Source of the DNA: an uncultured Ruminococcus sp.
GTDB taxonomy: Bacteria > Bacillota > Clostridia > Oscillospirales > Acutalibacteraceae
Assembly (NCBI GenBank): GCA_902767285.1
Contig: CACXHC010000161.1
Span: forward strand, 1-10,684
Length of the DNA: 10,684 nucleotides
Direction: 5' to 3'
In this document: one piece after another, positions 6,727-10,684 of the stretch
Layout of the letters: the number at the start of each line of letters is the position of its first letter
Position numbering within the stretch: the stretch's first letter is position 1
Made by a program: the position numbers and the translations under genes
The notes under the pieces: model-generated
Told to the model about the DNA's origin: nothing
The model's database searches: none
The model's input: the letters and a program-made list of their open reading frames with translations, nothing else

Positions 6727-6829
6727 TAAAGTTTTTTTTGCTTCTTTTTTTTCAAAAAAAAGAAGGCGGGGGTTTGGGGGCGGCAGCCCCCCAAGCGGCG
6801 GGGTTTTAGGGGCGACAACCCCTAACGAG
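6727..6829. repeat. GC-rich palindromic dispersed repeat, copy 1 (complete)
   Basis: An element about 100 bases long that differs sharply from its surroundings. It starts (plus strand) with TAAAGTTTTTTTTGCTTCT, shared exactly with 10642-10660. Next is a perfect A/T inverted repeat at 6741-6765 (CTTC, eight T, C, eight A, GAAG). A section of roughly 70% GC follows, with two hairpins: GGGGGC/GCCCCC at 6776-6791 with loop GGCA, and TTAGGGG/CCCCTAA at 6806-6825 with a 6-base loop. It has no coding content of its own and no visible target duplication. The right boundary (about 6829) is set by the end of the GC-rich, hairpin-forming part and is approximate. It overlaps the 3' end of the RNase M5-like gene. 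Confidence 0.75.
6745..6825 (-). terminator. Possible terminator function of repeat copy 1
   Basis: Read on the minus strand, the two GC hairpins (6825-6806 and 6791-6776) come first. A run of eight T (complement of 6754-6761) follows about 15 bases after the second stem. Hairpin then T-run is the order of an intrinsic terminator for the comEC-holA-RNase M5 transcript, but the spacing is longer than usual, so efficiency is doubtful. If it terminates, the DUF3006-like gene and ybaK need another promoter, and I see only a weak candidate. Confidence 0.35.
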
Positions 6830-7411
6830 GTGTTGAAAGTCGTTTTTGGTGTAAAGCAGTTTTACCGCGGAAAGCAAAGAATTAGTGGTCATATACTGAG
6901 GGAAGCCGAGTGTTTGAAGAACTTGTTTTCTCAAGGTGGAACTATTCTCGGAGCCGGACAGTCCCCATTCGTAGAAATCGGCTTTTGTGATGGGGTTTTC
7001 GACAAAATTTTGTGACTCGCTTTTCGGAAATGTCACACCGCTTTTTTTGACGGCAGACACGATTATTTCGTCAGTCATTCCTTCAACGCCGAGCAGACCT
7101 TGTTTTGATGGGTGTGCTTTTCTCTTTTCCTTGCCCTGAATCTCGGGAATATAGGCTTGCTTGATGTTATTTGCGTCCTCATCCTTTATGATGCTTTTTA
7201 TGTGATTTCGTATGACGAATCCTGCACCATCGCTATCAGTAAGAAGAACTATTCCTCGTGTGTGTGCAAGTTCTCGGATTATAGCTGCTTTTTCCTCGTC
7301 TTTGAAAACTCTGAATCCGCCTGTTTCGATGACTGCTGTATCGAAAATCGATGCAAGACGTATTCTGTCGTACTTTCCCTCTACTATAATTGCTTCTTTT
7401 ATTTTTATCAT
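6806..7411 (-). CDS. RNase M5-like TOPRIM/DUF4093 protein
   Basis: A 201-residue TOPRIM protein of the ribonuclease M5 (rnmV) type, which matures 5S rRNA by cleaving its precursor. The TOPRIM domain spans about residues 5-125: the conserved Glu11 in IIVEGKYD, the DxD motif Asp59/Asp61 in LLTDSDGAGFVIRN, and GVEGM at 108-112. The C-terminal part (about 140-195) matches the DUF4093 region of RNase M5. Clostridia can carry a paralogue of the Bacillus-type enzyme with this KEKRKAHPSKQG-like linker, so the 5S role is likely but not certain, and I give no symbol. The ATG at 7411 overlaps the holA stop by four bases (ATGA), with GAGGG at 7421-7425. The last residues LVRGCRP and the TAA come from the palindromic repeat, so the natural C-terminus has been replaced or trimmed. 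Confidence 0.85.
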   Translation of the reverse strand: MIKIKEAIIVEGKYDRIRLASIFDTAVIETGGFRVFKDEEKAAIIRELAHTRGIVLLTDSDGAGFVIRNHIKSIIKDEDANNIKQAYIPEIQGKEKRKAHPSKQGLLGVEGMTDEIIVSAVKKSGVTFPKSESQNFVENPITKADFYEWGLSGSENSSTLRKQVLQTLGFPQYMTTNSLLSAVKLLYTKNDFQHLVRGCRP

Positions 7412-8466
7412 CTTTTTTTGCCCTCGCTCGCTATAATCAGCAGTTTTTCTATAAGAAGTTCCAGCAAAAGCGATTTCGATGTTCGTGTGCTTTTAAGTGC
7501 CATATCGGTTTCGGCTATCGCATTTATGCTTTTACGCAAAACTGCCGTTGTGGTGTTTCGAGAATCACGTTCGGCAAATCTGAGCTGATAATCCGTAATC
7601 TTAAACCACTGTTTGAGAACTGTTGAGCGTTCACCGCTTTTTATCGCCATTCGCACACGATATATATTCATATACGAACCGGCAAGCACCGATATTATTT
7701 TTACCGGCTCTTCCTTAGCATAAAGAAGTCTGTTAAGTATCTTGAATGAATCATCGGCACGCCTGCTTATTATTGCATTCGACAACTCAAAAACATTCGA
7801 TTCGAGAGTTCTTGTAACAAGTGTTTCGATGTCCTCACAAGTTATTGTTCCGCCTTCATCTACATACGAACAGAGTTTTGATAACTCGCATTTGAGTCTA
7901 TTTAAATCTGTTCCGCAGTAATCAACAAGCAGATTGGCTTCTTTTTCGTTCATAATAACATCGCTTTTTTTTGCCCACATCATCAGATAATTTCTTGCGG
8001 TTGCCGGTGTTATGGGCGAAAACTCCGCAACTGTTCCGACTTTTGACACAATGCTTTTTAGCTTTTTGTCATTTGCTCCGCCAGTCGATTTTTCGCCCTG
8101 AGTTTCCGACTTTGTGGGGAACGTCACTATAAGTATTGTTCCTTCGGGAACGTCCGAAACTGTATCTAATATTCTTTTAGGCTCGTTATCCTTGAAATTT
8201 GCGAAATCAATATCTTTTACCACAACAACGTTATACTTGCTCATGAACGGCATTATCTGAACCGCCATTTCAAACTCTTCAACGCTGAATTTCTCAGTAA
8301 AAACATGATAATTAAAATCGTTGGGTTCTCTTCCGCAAGTCTTTTCGACTATCTGCCTTGTATAGTGAGAAACCAGCACTTTTTCTTCTCCGCACAGATA
8401 ATATAATCTGCCGAAATTGCCTTTGTTTATCACTTTTTTGAGATCGCTTTCCGTTATTGTCGGCAT
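7408..8466 (-). CDS. holA: DNA polymerase III subunit delta
   Basis: Clamp-loader subunit that opens the beta sliding clamp during replication. The 352-residue protein has the family layout. An N-terminal AAA-like domain without a Walker A motif begins with LYYLCGEEKVLVSHY (21-35) and holds a VVVVKDIDF strand. A lid/middle domain covers roughly residues 150-235 (for example TPATARNYLMMWAKK and NRLKCELSKL). The C-terminal helical collar holds the conserved stretch of the ..KEEPVKIISVLAGSYMNIYRVR type. The ATG at 8466 has GAGAGGTGG just upstream (about 8471-8480). The gene overlaps the end of comEC by 13 bases and its own stop overlaps the next gene's start (ATGA), so comEC, holA and the RNase M5-like gene are translationally linked. 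comEC next to holA is a common arrangement in Firmicutes. Confidence 0.94.
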   Translation of the reverse strand: MPTITESDLKKVINKGNFGRLYYLCGEEKVLVSHYTRQIVEKTCGREPNDFNYHVFTEKFSVEEFEMAVQIMPFMSKYNVVVVKDIDFANFKDNEPKRILDTVSDVPEGTILIVTFPTKSETQGEKSTGGANDKKLKSIVSKVGTVAEFSPITPATARNYLMMWAKKSDVIMNEKEANLLVDYCGTDLNRLKCELSKLCSYVDEGGTITCEDIETLVTRTLESNVFELSNAIISRRADDSFKILNRLLYAKEEPVKIISVLAGSYMNIYRVRMAIKSGERSTVLKQWFKITDYQLRFAERDSRNTTTAVLRKSINAIAETDMALKSTRTSKSLLLELLIEKLLIIASEGKKR

Positions 8467-10562
8467 ATATCCACCTCTCCCGATTTATTTACCCTAATAT
8501 CAATATTTCCTTTGCCGTCATTCGTTTCATCCGATATAATTATATCTGCATCTTCCGAAAATTTATCTGCATAATTTTCGGAGGGAACAATCACAATATC
8601 GGGCGACAAAAATTCTGTCGGAATGGATTCCGAACCGCCTTCGTACAACAGAATCTCCGTTCCGTAAGCACAAATATATTCAAACACAGTATCTCCATAC
8701 AAAAATATATCTACTGTGAAATTTTCCGATTTCAAAATATATTCTCGGTCAATTACGCCAACTGTTCCGCCTTTGTACTCGTACCACGAATATTCTTTAC
8801 TAAGAGCAGCATAATCTTCGACAACCACATTTTCAATATGATAATAACAGTTATCCATTATTTTACGATAATTTCTGTTTTTAGTTTCGGGGGGAGCAAC
8901 ATCAGCCATAAACAAAATATCATAGTCCGATAAATAATCAACCACTTTTGAAATACTTCCGCCAAAAGAACTCAGAATAAATGCGTTGCCATGCTCTTTC
9001 AAAACGACATTCATTCCCCCGCCGTCCAGAACGGAAACAACAATCTCGTTTTTACCTGCGAAAACTGTGTAGCCCGAAATTACGACAAGTACTGCTCCTG
9101 ATACACAAAACACAATTTTATACAAATGTCTATTTTCGAAAGCGGTGTAAGCAATAATCAAAACTGCAATCGAAATCAAAAGCCATATTACAAATATTGA
9201 GCGGTCTATCTTGAATTTTGAACACGGCAGAGCATAAATTTTTCTTGTTATGAATATCAGATATTTCGTTACCATACCCGATATTAACAAAAAGAAATCC
9301 GACAAAATCGGAATTTTTGAGAACACAACCGCAAATATTCCGCCGACAACGACAAACACAGTTACAGGAACTGTCAAAAGATTTGCCAATATTGTATATG
9401 GCGAAAAAGTTTTTGTTACAAGAATTATAAACGGTATCGACCCCAAAAGTGCCATAAATGCTGTGAAAATAATCGGATATTTGACTTTTTTTCTTTTTAC
9501 ATACGAAAATCCCGAAACCACCGCAAATGTACACGAAAATGACCACAACAAGCCTATATCTCCGGCGGAAAACGGATTTAACGAAAGTATCGCTGCGGCA
9601 AGTCCGAGCGTGTTGAGTGAATCCGATTTTGATTCAAAAACTTGTGAAAAAATCAGCACTGCCGACATTATAAATGCTCGTCTTACCGAGTAGCCGAAAC
9701 CGCTCATCAAGGCAAAAAGAAAAACTCCCGAAAACTGCAACAAACACGACAAATATTTGTTTTTGATTCGTGATGTGCAAATTACATACAGTATTCCCAT
9801 TACCGATGACAAATGAAGTCCTGACACAACAATTAAATGCGATATACCCAAATCATTGAAAATATCACGCATTTCGGACGGCAAAAACTCTTTTTCTCCA
9901 ATTACCATAGCCGTACACAATGCGGATTCATCATACGAAAGATTTTTTGCAAAATACTCTTTTATATACTTTCTAATATACGCAAAATTCTTTTCAATAT
10001 TTAGAGAGTTGGACTTTTCGACACAAAAAACACCGTTGTTTTTAACCTGTCCTATAAACATATATTTCAGAGATGACGAACTATTTTCTTTCAATACGGC
10101 TCTTGCGGTGATTCGGTCGCACTCATGCCCGTTTATAATTTTATTTGAATACATTTTTGTATTGATTCGGCAGTGCTTTCCATTAATATTATCTATACGC
10201 ACATCACAGCTTGTTGATGCGTTTTGTGTATACGGCTCAGCTGTTATTATGCCCGAAAAAACAACGTTTTTTTCGTTATATTTATCAATCAGCGGGTCTG
10301 CGTATATAATTGAAAAGCTGAAATAAAACGCAGATGTTACCACTCCGCACAACAAAAACACAATTGCCGATGTGATTCTCATACCCACTTTTTTATTTTC
10401 GATTTTTTCGAAATAATCGTCATAATTTATCCGCAGAGCCAACAGCACTGCGGATACACATAAACATATCACTGCAACAACAACAGTAACATAGCCAAAA
10501 AGTGCTGTTACTGTTGCAGCAACAAACGCACCAAAACCAATACAGGCAAACGGTCTTTTCAT
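8454..10562 (-). CDS. comEC: ComEC/Rec2-family DNA uptake channel protein with degenerate C-terminal domain
   Basis: Membrane protein that carries single-stranded DNA across the cytoplasmic membrane in natural transformation. The 702 residues divide into N-terminal membrane helices (about 5-45 and 62-87), an OB-fold-like soluble region (about 98-182), and the competence domain with many helices (about 210-475) containing SHLIVVSGLHLSSVMG (241-256) and FGYSVRRAFIM (289-299). A further membrane helix lies at about 481-501. The C-terminal domain (505-702) corresponds to the metallo-beta-lactamase-like part, but LDVGQGD is replaced by LDGGGMN and no HxHxDH metal motif exists (only His524 and His575 occur). 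A nuclease role is therefore doubtful. The start ATG at 10562 has no strong ribosome site, and an alternative start cannot be ruled out. It leads the unit with holA; no comEA is seen upstream in the window. Confidence 0.92.
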   Translation of the reverse strand: MKRPFACIGFGAFVAATVTALFGYVTVVVAVICLCVSAVLLALRINYDDYFEKIENKKVGMRITSAIVFLLCGVVTSAFYFSFSIIYADPLIDKYNEKNVVFSGIITAEPYTQNASTSCDVRIDNINGKHCRINTKMYSNKIINGHECDRITARAVLKENSSSSLKYMFIGQVKNNGVFCVEKSNSLNIEKNFAYIRKYIKEYFAKNLSYDESALCTAMVIGEKEFLPSEMRDIFNDLGISHLIVVSGLHLSSVMGILYVICTSRIKNKYLSCLLQFSGVFLFALMSGFGYSVRRAFIMSAVLIFSQVFESKSDSLNTLGLAAAILSLNPFSAGDIGLLWSFSCTFAVVSGFSYVKRKKVKYPIIFTAFMALLGSIPFIILVTKTFSPYTILANLLTVPVTVFVVVGGIFAVVFSKIPILSDFFLLISGMVTKYLIFITRKIYALPCSKFKIDRSIFVIWLLISIAVLIIAYTAFENRHLYKIVFCVSGAVLVVISGYTVFAGKNEIVVSVLDGGGMNVVLKEHGNAFILSSFGGSISKVVDYLSDYDILFMADVAPPETKNRNYRKIMDNCYYHIENVVVEDYAALSKEYSWYEYKGGTVGVIDREYILKSENFTVDIFLYGDTVFEYICAYGTEILLYEGGSESIPTEFLSPDIVIVPSENYADKFSEDADIIISDETNDGKGNIDIRVNKSGEVDICRQ

Positions 10563-10566
10563 ATCA

Positions 10567-10598
10567 TTTACACTTTTTATTTTTGCGGTTTACACTTT
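10567..10598. promoter_or_regulatory. Direct repeats upstream of comEC
   Basis: TTTACACTTT occurs twice (10567-10576 and 10589-10598), 22 bases apart start to start, about two helical turns. TTTGCGG also occurs twice (10582-10588 and 10613-10619). They lie in the roughly 80 bases between the comEC start and repeat copy 2, where a promoter should be but no good -35/-10 pair is visible. They could be a regulator site. The sequence is AT-rich, so chance is a real possibility. Confidence 0.3.
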
Positions 10599-10641
10599 GC
10601 CGGTGATGTAAATTTGCGGAACACAAAAAATTAACATCAAC

Positions 10642-10684
10642 TAAAGTTTTTTTTGCTTCTAAAAAAAAAAAAAAAAAGAAGGAA
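10642..10684. repeat. Dispersed repeat, copy 2 (cut by window edge)
   Basis: TAAAGTTTTTTTTGCTTCT at 10642-10660 is identical to 6727-6745 in the same orientation, followed by 17 A and GAAGG. In copy 1 the corresponding stretch is T-run, C, A-run, then GAAGG, of nearly the same length. The GC-rich hairpin half is expected just beyond the right edge. Like copy 1 it lies upstream of a minus-strand gene start (comEC), so it probably sits at the 3' side of the preceding, unseen gene. Confidence 0.65.

Noticed and set aside
6768..6812. Possible G-quadruplex in the GC part of the repeat
   Set aside because: Four G runs exist, but one loop would be about 19 bases and the same bases form stronger hairpins, so it is not supported as a separate feature.
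6353..7015. 220-codon plus-strand frame crossing ybaK, the small gene, the repeat and the RNase M5-like gene
   Set aside because: It runs antisense through three genes and the palindromic repeat; its GFGGGSPPSGG stretch is just the repeat read in frame.

Overview
The window looks like a chromosomal housekeeping segment of a low-GC anaerobic Firmicute. Clostridia, probably the Oscillospiraceae/Ruminococcaceae group, is the best guess. The reasons are AT-rich DNA, strong AGGAGG-type ribosome binding sites, sigma-A-like promoters, an RNase M5-like gene, a BspA-type leucine-rich-repeat protein without a signal peptide, and a GC-rich palindromic intergenic repeat of a kind I associate with those genomes. 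The taxon is an inference from content, not a match. All eleven supported genes lie on the minus strand, so transcription runs from the right edge to the left. No tRNA, rRNA, CRISPR array, transposase or phage gene was seen, and no gene-free stretch exceeds about 120 bases.

Read in the direction of transcription there are three apparent transcription units. Unit 1 (10562 to 6056) is comEC (DNA uptake channel), holA (DNA polymerase III delta), an RNase M5-like TOPRIM protein, a 55-residue DUF3006-like protein and ybaK (mischarged-tRNA editing). The first three overlap one another. A repeat element sits between the RNase M5-like gene and the small gene, and the start of a second copy sits upstream of comEC at the right edge. 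Unit 2 (5970 to 3292) has a clear promoter and holds gltA (citrate synthase), an uncharacterised two-TM zinc-ribbon protein with a TTG start, and lgt (lipoprotein diacylglyceryl transferase). Unit 3 (3182 to the left edge) has a clear promoter and holds folD, a terminator-like hairpin, a D-2-hydroxyacid dehydrogenase, and a leucine-rich-repeat protein that runs off the window.

Most of this is ordinary core metabolism and information processing, and I see no complete new system. The points most worth a second look are: the dispersed palindromic repeat, one copy of which supplies the last residues and stop codon of the RNase M5-like protein; the C-terminal domain of ComEC, which has lost the metal-binding motif of the nuclease-like domain; the five-LRR super-repeat of about 138 residues in the left-edge protein, which predicts what lies just outside the window; and the unknown membrane zinc-ribbon protein placed between gltA and lgt. 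Several starts differ from the longest open frame: gltA, the DUF3006-like gene and the dehydrogenase are each placed at an internal ATG by their ribosome binding sites.
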